Source: Cadophora sp. MPI-SDFR-AT-0126 (taxonomy: Eukaryota; Ascomycota; Leotiomycetes; Helotiales; Ploettnerulaceae). Taken from it: 64,000 nucleotides of DNA. Of this stretch, positions 10,381 through 21,038 are shown piece after piece. The DNA lies in contig JAGMVK010000002.1 in the NCBI GenBank assembly GCA_020747065.1, positions 3,658,001 through 3,722,000 of the forward strand, in the 5' to 3' direction. Under the pieces are notes generated by a model. That model did not search any database. It had not been told where the DNA came from and saw nothing but the letters and a program-made list of their open reading frames with translations. The stretch's first letter is position 1. Each line of letters starts with the position of its first letter. A program made the position numbers and the translations under genes.

Positions 10381-11677
10381 TTTGAGAACATTCTCGAGGA
10401 TGTTGAAGGTGTGCGCCAATGGCACTTGGATGGTAGGTGCCATGATCCTGTACAGGCCCAAGAAACCTCGATAGCAGGGAGGGTGTCCGCCGCCAAGGTG
10501 AGACAAGAAGGAGGGAGGAGGTTTCGAAGAGGGATTGGGGGTCGATCGAGTAAATGCTTCGGCGTCGACGTGACCTGACGATATGATGGTTGGTCGAGTT
10601 CGAGTTCATGAGTGGACAGTCGTGTGAAGAGTCGAGTTGCAGAGGGGTGGTGGAGATATGGATGGCGGCGAAGGGAGAGTAGACTTCGATGGTACTTCGC
10701 AGAGGAGGAGACCGTAGTCAATGTCAAGGGCTGGGAGAAGACATGGGAACTGTCGAGTGTTCAAGGTCCGAGCCCTTCGAGAGGAAGAACGTGGAGAAGA
10801 TGGGCGAAAAGGAATGAGTGTAGAACCGAGGTGTAAAGTAGTGGTGCAGATGTGGAGGGCGGCGAGGAGAAAATAAAGTTGGAGAGTCTTTGTGAAGGAG
10901 GGAATCGCAGCCACGGCCAAAGGAGTCGTCGAGAGTTCGAGAGAAGGTGAAGAGTGAACAGTGTGGAAAGGGGTGTGCAAAGGAGAAGCGATGGTTGCTG
11001 GAGGTCGAGGGTGGGCGGAAACTGCGAGGCTTATGTAGCCGGGAGCGGCCTCAAGACAGAGACAGATGAGGCCTGCCATAACTGATGAGGAGGATGCCAT
11101 TTCTGGCTCCTGGGTTGGGGACTTGGATGATCGGGATGAATGAAGATGACAACCAGCAATTTTGGGAGGGGACGAAGTTGTCATCGCTCCACACGAACCG
11201 AGGCACGTGCGCTGCAGGCAGAGTTTAGCGAGCGGTCGAGGCTGCGTAAAACAGCGACCAAACCAGCCGAATTCAGCGGCCCAAACCGCAGTACTCAGTC
11301 ATATTGTATAATCGTATAATTACCCGAGAGGTGGAAATTATAGGTAGCGAACCAAAACTGTGCTACTGTGGGATAACATTAGCCGCTTAATGTGCTGCCA
11401 AATGGAATAATTTGTACGATGGAGTAACTTTAGACACCTGATTTTTTGATTGGGAATCGGACACGCTGCCGCCGAGTCTGGGATTTGTTTGTGCAACCCT
11501 AAGTGGTCTGACGGCGCTTCAAGCCTCATGGCAAGCGCCAAGATGGACGACTTATATCAGAGATGCTTTGCTATCCCAATTAACATCAAGCAAATACTAA
11601 TCGCATCATTTACCAATCACAAAACTTCGAGGAGTTGAAACTTACTCACGAACATCGGACGTCTTGTTCGGAGCGAA
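10381..11677. other. Intergenic, strand-asymmetric low-complexity tract
   Basis: From about 10400 to 11180 the plus strand is strongly purine-rich. The minus strand carries a 192-codon frame (10606-11184) rich in Ser, Thr, Pro and Leu. Composition alone explains that frame and no domain is visible, so it is not called. The region 11185-11677 holds the presumed promoter of the gene starting at 11678. Confidence 0.4.
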
Positions 11678-13107
11678 ATGTCTCTCTCGTCTGGTACAAC
11701 GCCATTCAACAATCTGGTCGACCAATGCATACTTGAGCTCAGAAAGTGCGTCAACTCCTGCGAGGAGATCAGAACAGAACGCCGCTTGGGCAAAAGGAGC
11801 AAAACTACACAGCTCGATGCACTCCAAGATTCCCTGAAAGCAGGTCCGAGTTTCATCACGGGGGAAGTCGCCAAATATCCCAATTTCCCTGGTGCTGACC
11901 CCGACGGCTCCGATGGTTAGTCTCCTCATCCAACAATAAGGTCATTCTAATCAAGCACAGATGTTGGACGAGCTGATTTCTCGGGTTACGCCCGAGAAAT
12001 CAATGAGATCAACGCCTGTCTGCAGTCCATAGCATACCCACCGTCTCATCATGGGCATCATCATTACCATCACCACCATCTATCCCACGTGTTATTTCCG
12101 GGCTGGGACTGGGACGCCCACCACCACAGCGATGAAGAACATCCACATTTCCACGAACTGAGAATGAAATGGGAGAGCATTCGGGGAAGAATCCCGCTCA
12201 CCTTCGCACAGATACAGTCTCGGCTTCAGGATAAGAAGAAAAGGGAAGACAAGAAGAAGGCGGATGAGGATAAGGTCAAGAAGGACAAAAAGGAACTACA
12301 GGACAAACTCGATGCCATCCAAGCAGAAAACAACAAGAAGCTCGAGGAAGAGGAGAAGCACCAAGAAAAGCAAAGGGAGAAGCACGAGGCGATTGAAGAA
12401 AAGAGAGACGAGGAGGTTGAGAAACTCCTCAAGAAGAAACTGGAAGACAACCCGATTGAGGATATGAAACAGCTCGCTACTATGATGGGGACTATCCAAA
12501 CGACCATCACTCCTCCAAGTAAGCCGAAGTCGGAAGACGATTCGATTGACAAGATGGAGAAGCTGGCGAAAGTCATGGGGACTCTCCAAACGGCCATTAC
12601 CCCCAGGTCGGGCCAAGGAAAAATCGTTATTCTAGAGCCGCAAGGCCGCAACCGGTAAGTCTCCAACGATTTTCATCATCTTTTCTTGGTAGATAAAGAA
12701 GAAGGTAACCCAAGCTTGGGCAACGGTCCCATTGAATGACCCTCAAGCACCACTGCTCTACCTTCTCTCGAGCTCAATTTCGGCTCCCTTACGAGTTACA
12801 GCATTGCAGTGCTAACATTCCCAGTCCCTGCTCGGAGAACGCCACCCCTTTCCACATCACAAACATAAACAGCAGCCACAACGAGGAGGAAGAGATTGAA
12901 GAATTCGACGTGGACGAGGTTGTCATGGATAACGGTAGGCTAGGGATCCCGAGAAGGAGGAAATATCTACCGGTACATCCGCAGTTCAAGGGACACCTAG
13001 GACAGAGGAGCAGGAGTGGGAACTCGCGGTTAACGTGGGAGCCTGAGACCAGGCATCATCAGCGCGGGACTTGGATTTCGGTGCCGCCCGAAAATCTAAG
13101 CCTATAG
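11678..13107 (+). CDS. Histidine-rich coiled-coil protein with an internal repeat, unknown function
   Basis: Three exons join in phase: 11678-11915, 11961-12654 and 12810-13107, giving 409 aa. The first 90 residues are a mixed helical region with no known domain. Residues of about 105-140 are a His-rich patch including HHGHHHYHHHHL followed by a second His/Asp cluster, a possible metal-binding surface. Residues of about 165-245 form a highly charged Lys/Glu coiled coil. Two tandem copies of a roughly 30-residue unit follow, with cores DMKQLATMMGTIQTTITP and KMEKLAKVMGTLQTAITP. The C-terminus is acidic and then basic, with a possible nuclear signal PRRRKY. I do not recognise the family. The last intron acceptor (12809) was chosen because nearer acceptors introduce a stop at once. 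No signal peptide or membrane segment is seen. Confidence 0.7.
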
Positions 13108-13941
13108 TCTGTTTCTGGGGCATGCTTAGGACTGTTCTGCCGATTCTGGTCGTGCTTGGTTCGAGTGTTCTTCATGGCTTCATTTTCTTGTTAAGTCGGA
13201 GTTCTTGTAACTCGGCGTTCGGAGGGGTGGTTTGGTTGCGACACCCTTGTTAGCTGCGTTTCCCAGTCTGCGTTGTGCTGTACAGAGTTGATATATAGTT
13301 CATGACTATTCTAGAAGATTCTAGCAACCGAGTAGCAATTATCAACTACTATAGCGTCACACGCTCCCCTAGAACCCTCTGTGAAATAGAGATGAAAAGA
13401 AGAAGAGATATTATAGATGGTCTTGGAAGTTATAGTTGTAAATTGGAATTAAAGCTGTTGTAACATGTAAGAAAGTGCGTTCTCCGACACTACACGACTA
13501 GGATGGCTAATAGCTCGAGCAGGTGGTCAAGATCAAACGGTTGAAATGGCAGCAAGTAGAGGATACCTTCAGTCGGGATCCTAAGACTATCAATTCTCTA
13601 GCACTGATATGTCCCACCATTGGCAAGACGGAGGAAGAAGCAACATTGTTAACCCTAGGTCGGTAACTAATCGCCATTCCATATTGTCGTTCGCATATGA
13701 CCAAAGCGTAGAAAAGTACAATCCTTCTTTCAACAGAAGTTCAATAATTAACGACTCACAACGTAACATCGGCTCACGCAACGCCACTAGGGCTGAGATA
13801 GTCACGTGCTGTTCACAATCTGTGAAACGCCATAGACTATTAAACGTAAGATACAAATCTAAATCCTATTCCTTCATCTGGCTCCAGAAATTATGCTCAT
13901 CAGGCTGGAGCCCAAAGGAAGATGTAGGGTCTGCTCTCCCG
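13108..13941. other. Intergenic between convergent genes
   Basis: This is the shared 3' region of two convergent genes (11678-13107 plus and 13942-16457 minus). No gene is recognised. A 201-codon plus frame (13609-14214) overlaps the 3' exon of the regulator on the opposite strand and is considered a shadow. Confidence 0.5.
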
Positions 13942-16457
13942 TTAGTATGTGCTCACATTATCGGGCAAAACATCATCATAAGAAGGACTACTAGACGTAC
14001 CATAAGGATCCTCATCCCCAGGACTCAGCGTCCCAAACCGACCCGGCGACCAGCCTTCAAGGCTAAGACTCTCAGATGTATACGATGTTTGCGCAGTAAA
14101 AGAAGGTCTCGAGGCTCCCATCGTAGGCGCATTACCGCTCTGCTCAACCGAAATCCTCAGATTCTGGAAATAGGGGCTTTCTGCCGCTGGATCGGAATCT
14201 GTTACAGAGGCTGAAGACGACATGGAGGAGAGGGGAGGTCCCGAACCCGAACCCGGAAAGGTCGTGGCTGCGAGGCCGAAGACTAATTGTCGTTGGAGGT
14301 CTTTGATCAGAATTGAGTACCGGCGCGCAAAGGGATTTCTGTGGCCGCAGAACTCGAGGATTTGAATCGAGGTGTCGATTGCGGCGAGCTCGCGGGACTG
14401 GTCGTATGGTCCTGGCATCCCGTAACCGCCTCCGCTTTGCCTTAGCTTCCAGACACCTGCAAGAATCATAATGTGGGCTGCGTTGATCAAGGAAAACCTG
14501 TTTAGGGTATCAATGCTATAAAGTGAGACGGGGATGGGAATGGTTAGACGTACACTGGCAGGAATGACTTCCTTGGTGCAGATGGTGAACCCAACATTGC
14601 GGTGGCGTTATTGATCAGGCGAGATGCAAAGTCAATGCTGAATTCAGAGGTTAGTATTGTTCACGCCAAGGCAAATGCATCGTGCTCGGATTTGATAGCG
14701 TTACTTGCCACAGAGTCGCTTCAGAGGATATCGCTGATACAATAGGACCCCCGAAGTTACCTGACGTCTCCATTTTCACCGCCCTCAATAATAATGGCCT
14801 TGTTACTAACATCCACGCCCCTAGGTGCATGAAATGTAAATTGAACTAACGCCGTGTCAGATGAATCCCTAAGACTTCCTGCTTCAAAACTAACTATCGA
14901 TTCAGTCTGGTCCTTGGGAAATTTTGGAACTTCGCCCGATTGGATGTATTGCTGAAGAGGATTCGGTAAACTGGATTTCCAATTTTCGAGCTCGGTTTTG
15001 TATTGGCGGCATGTGTTGAGACTGGGCTGCTCCGAAAAATACATATCGCGTAAAATGTCTCCCGATATTATTGCTAAAGTTGTGATATTATTTTGAATGG
15101 TGTCCGTCAAAGTCAATCTGAAGTTCGGGTCCTAGTGACTGTTATTAAATGACGATAATTGAAAATTCCTGTCTTTTACCTTGAAAATCGGATCTCTAGA
15201 AATACTTTCCTTGATGCGTGGTAGTCGTCCTAGGAAAATTGCTACCCAGCTATTGAAGCACAATGGGTTATGAATGATTGCAGTAAAGTTCGCACGCCAG
15301 ACATACCGGTCAAAGGAGATTATGGCAAACCATAGCCGTCGCCATTCCTGATACTCGTTGTCTGATAATTCTTGCAGAAGATTGTGCCCCACATCTAGCT
15401 GAAATCTTTGGGCGCCCCGAATGGCGGCATCTATCGATTGTGAGCTTTCAATTACTATAATTGCGGCGAGCAAATGGCGTTACCAAGGTGCATCCATACC
15501 GAGTTCCATTTCGTTGGTGACTGGAAGAGGCAAAGGAGAAGCATTGCCCGAATAATCCATATCGTGCTTTGCGGGTTCTCATCAATAGCATCATCGATGT
15601 ACTTTTGGCCGATCTCGTGGTAGGTTGCTCCATCGTTGTCGTAGACATCATCGAATTGGACACCTACAGCGAAGATTAAGAACATCTGGCAAAACCAAGA
15701 TATGCTGACCCCCGCTGGCTCTTCGTACATGAGGGCCAATTGTGCCAGTGCTTCCTCTCTGTTACAGACATAGAAAATAGAGTTCTGATAGTCGAAAAAC
15801 ATATCGAGAAGGCGCCCAGAGACCTCCTGCGATGGGAGGGAGTCTCTTAGGATCTTCCGGACATGATCCAGGCTCCGCTCAAGAGCGGGCTCTTTGATGG
15901 GGTTGGCATCAGATTGGGAGGTGGGAAGCCCGCTGTCATGTAAGACCTGCTCCCTGACTATGGAGGAGACCTCGCGATGAAACATTGGCAAGCTCGCATT
16001 GCCTGGTCGCGCATCCAGAAGAGCATCTTCATGAGAACCTGATCTGCCACCCTTATCTAAATCAAGGCGTCGAACCTGTGGCACGTTATCAGCCTTGGTG
16101 CGTATTCGGCAGTGGGAGATGTAACACACGATGTCACCGAATATCTCTGCGTAGAGGCGGTCGTAGTCGGCATCTGAAATGGAAGGGCGGCTCGATCTAC
16201 AGCATGGAGCGATTAGTCAGGTCTGTGCCAAGAGGAGGACGCTGAAGTTACGGCAGTGCAAAGGTAGATTCAGGCGATCTATGAGTCTCCGACACTCGTG
16301 TCTTCGCGCCGCTGTAGGAACAGTTGATGGCCCGTAGCTTGCAATTCGAGCACCGTGGCTGTTCCCCACCGCACTTTTGGTGCCTGGACCTGCACAGGTC
16401 GCATGTTGGCGTACGCTGTGTGGGCTTACTCACCCGATAATTATTGGCTGACGACAT
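13942..16457 (-). CDS. Zn(II)2Cys6 fungal-specific transcription factor
   Basis: Seven exons join in phase: 16457-16252, 16196-15484, 15430-15180, 15131-14895, 14845-14709, 14637-14554 and 14497-13942, giving 727 aa. The binuclear zinc cluster is at residues of about 19-46 (CDLCRSRHQKC then CSNCKLRAINC, six cysteines in canonical spacing). A central fungal-specific regulatory domain follows (WMHLDAAIRGAQRF, then EWRRLWFAIISFDRY), and a Ser/Pro-rich tail ends the protein. It should be a nuclear DNA-binding regulator recognising CGG-type half sites; its targets are not evident. Intron 5 (14638-14708) starts with GC, not GT, in a perfect GCAAGT donor. That junction restores a conserved Cys before IDFASRL. 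The gene is intact. The divergently placed FAD oxidoreductase is not clearly co-regulated. Confidence 0.9.
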
Positions 16458-16768
16458 GGTATGTGTGGTGGATTGTGAAAGAATGTCGTACGTTTATACC
16501 TTCATTCAAGGTCAGTTTCTGAAGTCAGACCACGACGCTACACTTCAATTACAGGGGTCGCCAACCATGTTATTGCCTGAGGCACAAACTGGACATAGCT
16601 CTGGAGTGCTCATCACGTGGGTTTATTTGCCTTGTTCAGCCTTCTGTATCAATATAGCTAGATAGATAGGTGCTAATGCTTAGATATTTGCCCAGCATAC
16701 TACTGGCAAGTGTGCTGGCTTCCTCTGCCACGGCCTCGTTATTTGGGGTCTATCAATGGGTCTTCTTC
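16458..16768. other. Upstream region of the Zn2Cys6 regulator
   Basis: This 311-bp stretch separates the regulator's start from the stop of the oxidoreductase gene, both on the minus strand. It is the presumed regulator promoter. No motif could be assigned with confidence. Confidence 0.5.
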
Positions 16769-18112
16769 TCAACGAATTCTTCTAGGGTCTAAACTCGCCA
16801 CGTCCATACAGCTAACTTTTCCATCGAGTATGAGCTCACTAACCGCCTTCCCTGTTGCAGGTGCATTAGAGATGCCCCAACATGAATGTCCTGTGGCTAG
16901 AACAAGTCCCGCCAGCTCCGTAGGGCCTACTAGCGGATCGCTGCTAGCGCCAACATCTAACGTGGGCAGGTAGCACGCACGTCTTCCAGTCACCTTGCCG
17001 TTCCGCAACTCGTCCGACACACTCATGGCAGCGTTGATGATGTCATGGCAACTATCGAAGGAAACTTCCACAGCATTACCAGGGGCTGGCAAGGGAATAT
17101 CCAGATCCCCTTGGCCACAGATGTAAACCTCGTTGTTGGGGCGTGCATATATCTCCAACGAGATGGGTTTCGCTGCTCCAACCGTCTGTCGGGAGTCGCC
17201 GAGGCGGATTTCAGAGAACAAGCAATAAGCGGATACTGGCCTTGGGAGCTTGATACTCACGCTGTGTGCGCGGAGTGGGTGGATTCGGACTTTCGGAAAC
17301 AGTGTAGAGGTCCAAGGTCCTGCGGCGAGCACAACAGTGGTAGCTGGAAGAGTATGTTGTTCCAAGATAATCTTGTCCACATAAGTGACCGAAACCACCT
17401 TCTTTTGCGATAAATTGTCGAAGGACGTCAGTGGTGAAGCACTCTCGGACGTGCCATCCGCATTGCAATTGCAGCAGTTGATACTCTCCACCTTTCCCAT
17501 AATGATCCTTGCCCCGCTTTGCTCTGCCAGCTTCGCCATGGAGCTTGTGAATTGAAAAGGGTGCACCTGTGCAGTGGAGCTGGTATCGGCGAATTCTTCG
17601 TAGGCTTGAGCGCTCTCGTTGTCAAACCAGTCTAGGTCATGTGGCAGCACCGACGATTTCTTGAGGTCTCGAGCCCACCATTTCCCCAGCTCGATATTCG
17701 GATGGCTGCTCGATTCCAGCTTGGAACCGCCCTTTCGCTGGGACACAACAGCGGTCAGTTGTCCGCATCGAACGCGACGGTAGCCCCAGCGTTCAGCACC
17801 ATTATGGTCTCGGGCCAGTTGATCGTGAAGGTCGAAACTCAGCATGGCAAGATTGCTTGGGTTGGCCCAGGCAGCTACTAACCCACCAGCTTTGCCTGAA
17901 GCTCCATTGGCCAGCTTCTCAGCTTCAATGACCGTGACGGTGTGGACAGAGGGATCAAACTGAGGATGATGGGTGAGGAAGTATGCGGCGGTGCATCCAA
18001 TAATTCCACCTCCTGGGGTACAGGTCATGTTAGCAAAGCCTGCCCAAAAAAGTGGTGTGTCGGACTTCATACCTATAACAACAATATTCTGTTTTTCCTT
18101 GGGCGCAGACAT
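16769..18112 (-). CDS. FAD-dependent oxidoreductase, DAO family, Tda3-like
   Basis: Two exons (18112-18073 and 18012-16769) encode 427 aa. The 60-nt intron is a multiple of three and has no stop, so it also reads through as a 447-aa frame. Removing it rebuilds an uninterrupted Rossmann dinucleotide motif, IVVIGGGIIGCTAAYFL, which justifies the splice. An FAD-contact segment (GASGKAGGLVAAW), a central VVLAAGPWTS motif and a C-terminal ATGHSCWGISNAPATG motif are all present. The family includes yeast Tda3, a small cytosolic amino-acid-oxidase-like protein of poorly defined substrate implicated in endosomal trafficking. The length fits and key glycine motifs are intact. Substrate is not predictable; tight clustering with a regulator is only suggestive. 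Confidence 0.88.
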   Translation of the reverse strand: MSAPKEKQNIVVIGMKSDTPLFWAGFANMTCTPGGGIIGCTAAYFLTHHPQFDPSVHTVTVIEAEKLANGASGKAGGLVAAWANPSNLAMLSFDLHDQLARDHNGAERWGYRRVRCGQLTAVVSQRKGGSKLESSSHPNIELGKWWARDLKKSSVLPHDLDWFDNESAQAYEEFADTSSTAQVHPFQFTSSMAKLAEQSGARIIMGKVESINCCNCNADGTSESASPLTSFDNLSQKKVVSVTYVDKIILEQHTLPATTVVLAAGPWTSTLFPKVRIHPLRAHSVSIKLPRPVSAYCLFSEIRLGDSRQTVGAAKPISLEIYARPNNEVYICGQGDLDIPLPAPGNAVEVSFDSCHDIINAAMSVSDELRNGKVTGRRACYLPTLDVGASSDPLVGPTELAGLVLATGHSCWGISNAPATGKAVSELILDGKVSCMDVASLDPRRIR

Positions 18113-18338
18113 GTCATTTCCCTTTGCCCGTGTTCCTCAGATGTTCTGTAGAACTGTCGAGCGACACCTGCAAACCGACGGACCTCCACGTCAGGGCCAA
18201 TATGTATGTCGAGAAGGGCGTCGTGGGGGGCTGGGGCTGGGGCGTGCCACTATGCATGCTTAGTCAGGATTCCGAGGAAACTGCTTCGAGCCCGAGGACT
18301 TTTCAGCGACTCCCCCGCAGGACTTGCCGTTCCTCCAA

Positions 18339-18848
18339 TCAGGTCTCGATCTCATCCCGGACTTTCTGAACACTGACTTTCATGGGTCGCTCGCCAACTA
18401 TTGGCTTTGCTGCTTCCCTGCATTCAATCTGGGTCCAGTCACGTGCAGCACTTTCCACATCAGCGCTGCAAGCGCGCCATTCCGAACCCGAGTCTGAGTC
18501 CGAGTTCGAGTCTGAGTCGGTATCTGAATCGGTGTCTGAATCGGTGTCTGAACCGGTTTCTGAATCGCTGTCTGAGTCGGAACCCCAGTCCAAGTCCGAG
18601 TCTGAGTCTGAGTCCGAGTCTGAGTCATCCGAATCCTCACGGTCGCATCTGTCTTCCTCAGATCCTACGACAACTTCGTCATGAGCGTCACTTTTATCCG
18701 ACGTGGATTCTGTAGCTGAGAGCTCAATGAAGAGATAGTCGAGGAGTTTGGCGTGACCCAAGACGCGGCGTAGATGCGGATCCTTGCGGGAGGCCTCCTG
18801 TGTCAGTTTGCCGCGCACTTGTTCTGCGAGTGAATATATGTCTGCCAT
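18339..18848 (-). CDS. Conserved hypothetical protein with Asp-Ser repeat tract
   Basis: The ATG at 18848 gives 169 aa beginning MADIYSLAEQVRGKLTQEA, an N-terminus I recognise from uncharacterised ascomycete proteins of this type. An upstream in-frame extension to 19028 exists, but it runs through the likely promoter and looks non-coding. Residues of about 60-120 are dominated by Asp-Ser and Asp-Thr dipeptide repeats, encoded by a six-base-type DNA repeat at about 18485-18630. The C-terminus is amphipathic and basic. No domain of known function, membrane segment or signal peptide is seen. The acidic serine tract could be a casein-kinase-2 target (inference). It is divergent from the bHLH gene at 19574, with about 725 bp between them. 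Confidence 0.6.
   Translation of the reverse strand: MADIYSLAEQVRGKLTQEASRKDPHLRRVLGHAKLLDYLFIELSATESTSDKSDAHDEVVVGSEEDRCDREDSDDSDSDSDSDSDLDWGSDSDSDSETGSDTDSDTDSDTDSDSNSDSDSGSEWRACSADVESAARDWTQIECREAAKPIVGERPMKVSVQKVRDEIET
18485..18630. repeat. Hexamer-type microsatellite encoding Asp-Ser repeats
   Basis: The plus strand reads as imperfect repeats of GAGTCC/GAGTCT/GAATCG-like units. Read on the minus strand they give alternating Asp and Ser/Thr codons inside the hypothetical protein at 18339-18848. Length variation between strains would be expected. Confidence 0.8.
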
Positions 18849-19573
18849 TGTGCAGTGAGACTTTGCAATGATCGGGTGCAGGAATTCTTCGAAACTGAGG
18901 TCTTTGATTGACGTGTAGAGTAGAGTTACAGTACCCATGTGCGACCGTACATCTTTATGTGCATATCTTCTCGCTCCCATCAAAGCCATGGGGAAAACAA
19001 TTGAGGGTTCGTCCGCGGGGAAGCGCACAGGAAATGTTCAGCGGTCGTTCCGCGCTCCGCGTTCCAACTGGCGCGAGGCAGCTTTCCATTGGGGCCCGAC
19101 CGCTTTGGCATCCAAAACCCCTCGGAAATCAGGGGGTTTTAAAAGTGGGTCCGCGGGGATTTACTCCCACCCTAGGCGACGGGACTCTCCCCCTCGCTTG
19201 TAATGCCTCAGGCAGCAAAAACCAAACCAAAAGTCAGGTGTTTGTCCGCATGCCTCCCAGAAACCCAAGCCCTCGGAATAAAAGTGGTGCATTTTGCTAC
19301 CCCGCGCCGCACCCTCCACGAGGCGGGCGCGATTCCCTCGCGACGGAATCCGCGTAGCGAGGAGCCCCAAAATGCCAGCCTGGTAACTCGAAGGTAACTC
19401 GAAGACTTAAAAGGGGGCACGTATGCACTGCCACGCCATTCTCTCCACTCAGAACACACCAGCCAACTACCCGCTTCAGCAATCGGCTTCCCCGAAACTT
19501 CTCATAACTTTCGGCATCTACTTATCTACTTCAACTATTTACAACCCTTGACTGCCTTTGCCATTCAAAAGCC
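18849..19573. promoter_or_regulatory. Divergent intergenic region between the Asp-Ser protein and bHLH genes
   Basis: About 725 bp separate two divergently transcribed genes, so both promoters must lie here. The part nearest the bHLH start (19440-19573) is pyrimidine-rich, as is common just upstream of fungal starts. No specific binding site could be assigned with confidence. Confidence 0.5.
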
Positions 19574-20740
19574 ATGGACTCTCAGGTATGCCACCATTTG
19601 TTTTCAATCAATTGTGTATATGTTTTCTCTATGCAAGGGTCATTTGTGTGCCATAAACTCGCTGATTGCCTAGTTCAAGCGACATTAGTTTTTACGAAAA
19701 ATGGCCCGCTTCGTTCCTTAGAAATATTTGAATTTTTGCGTCTCATCAGTTCAAACTACAGCTGCTGACTTTCTCCTGGATCAGCTTTTCGATCAATTCT
19801 TGGAAGATCGCTGGTCGGCAGACCCCTGTGACTCAAAGCCTGTCAACACAGGTTCAGACCTATGCCCAAACTATATGTGGCTCAACCGCATGTTTCTTAC
19901 CCAAGCCCTGTAGAGAATTGATCTAAATTTACAGTACAGAATACAACCCACTAGCCTTCGATTTTGAGGTCCTGCAAAGCCTCGACGACCTAGAATCATG
20001 CAACCTATCAAACTCTTCAAGTCCACCTGAGTTTGCACTGCCATCGCCAATATCAGATGCCTCTTCTCTGAATGCAGAAGACCTCTTCGATCAAAAATCA
20101 TTCATCGAACCATGGCTCATCCCCACCGCTTTCGAAAACAGCACAACCACCCCAGCAGCTCCATGCAACAGCCCCACCCTCTCTGCTCCCAGCCTGGCTT
20201 CATCTCTCAGTAGCTCGGAGTCCAATTCACCATGGGACGTTGACCGTGATGTGGAACCAAAAAAGTCGAAGTCAACAGTCGCACTGCGGACGGGAAAAAA
20301 GAATCAACTATCGGAAACTTCTCGGGGCAAGTCGGCTTCGCCTATCGGCAAGGGCCAAAAGACCTCGCACAACCTGATCGAGAAGCGGTATCGGAATAAC
20401 CTGAACAGCAAGATCAATGCTTTGCGAGACAGCATCCCTAGTCTCTGTTCCACAGTGAAGGAAGAGGAAGGCGAAGATGCCATGGATAGTGATTCTGGCG
20501 AGACGAGGAAGTCGCAGAAGTGCAATAAGGTAAATAAATCCATTATCATTTCTTCAATAATGCCGTTGCTGACAAGAAAACCAGGGCATAATCCTCGACA
20601 AAGCGATCCAATATATCGCGGAGCTGGAAAAGGAAGTCCAGAGGTTGTCGAAGGAGAATTCGAGGCTGGAAATGATTGTTAAAGGCAGGATCCCTAATTA
20701 TCTCATGTTGGGACTTAACAAGCCAATGGCGTATGCATAA
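19574..20740 (+). CDS. SREBP-type bHLH-leucine zipper transcription factor
   Basis: Four exons join in phase: 19574-19585, 19722-19851, 19940-20529 and 20585-20740, giving 295 aa. The first exon encodes only MDSQ; acceptor 19721 was chosen because it is the one that keeps the following TTAADFLLDQ frame in phase. The N-terminal half is Ser/Pro-rich and acidic, likely an activation region. The basic region reads SHNLIEKRYRNNLNSKI; the Tyr in EKRYR, instead of Arg, is the hallmark of the SREBP subgroup. A long acidic loop leads to helix 2 (GIILDKAIQYIAELEKEV) and a short leucine zipper. Unlike full SREBPs the protein ends about 20 residues later without transmembrane helices, so it should be a constitutively soluble nuclear factor. 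Targets are likely E-box or sterol-element-like sites (family knowledge). Confidence 0.85.
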
Positions 20741-21038
20741 GAGGATCCCTTTAGTTTCAATCTAAATCTAATACCAAAACTGTTCTTCATTGCTGGGCTT
20801 GTCTTCCTGCTCTACAGGGTGCCCATTAAGATTGCCATATCATTGGCCAGCTAAGCGAGAGCAGGTTTTCTTGTGAGTGCGCGGGGAAGCCGATTTTGTA
20901 AGCTACTGTAAACTAAATGGGTCGGAAAAGGATTCAATCGTTTATTCAATCATTTATTCAATCGTTCATTAAATCGACGGCCTGATTGGCGTGGTGTCGA
21001 GAAACGCGGCCCTACGCGTAGCGCGCTTCGTCTCCGAC
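20741..21038. other. Spacer between the bHLH gene and the LINE
   Basis: The 3' flank of the bHLH gene ends near an AT-rich tandem repeat at about 20933-20974, made of nearly four copies of a 12-bp unit like ATTCAATCGTTT. The LINE body begins just after it. The repeat may mark the insertion junction. Confidence 0.55.

Noticed and set aside
10606..11184. 192-codon Ser/Thr/Pro-rich minus-strand frame
   Set aside because: Composition of a purine/pyrimidine-asymmetric tract explains it; no domain and overlapping frames on both strands.
12226..12666. 146-codon Ser/Phe-rich minus-strand frame
   Set aside because: It is the antisense of the Lys/Glu coiled coil in the gene at 11678-13107.
13609..14214. 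201-codon plus-strand frame
   Set aside because: It overlaps the 3' exon of the Zn2Cys6 regulator on the other strand and has no domain.
13942..18112. Biosynthetic gene cluster built around the regulator and the FAD oxidoreductase
   Set aside because: No polyketide synthase, peptide synthetase, terpene cyclase or P450 is present; the oxidoreductase resembles housekeeping Tda3-like proteins.
18382..18715. Ser/Glu and Leu/Ser repeat frames on the plus strand
   Set aside because: Shadows of the Asp-Ser repeat read on the other strand.
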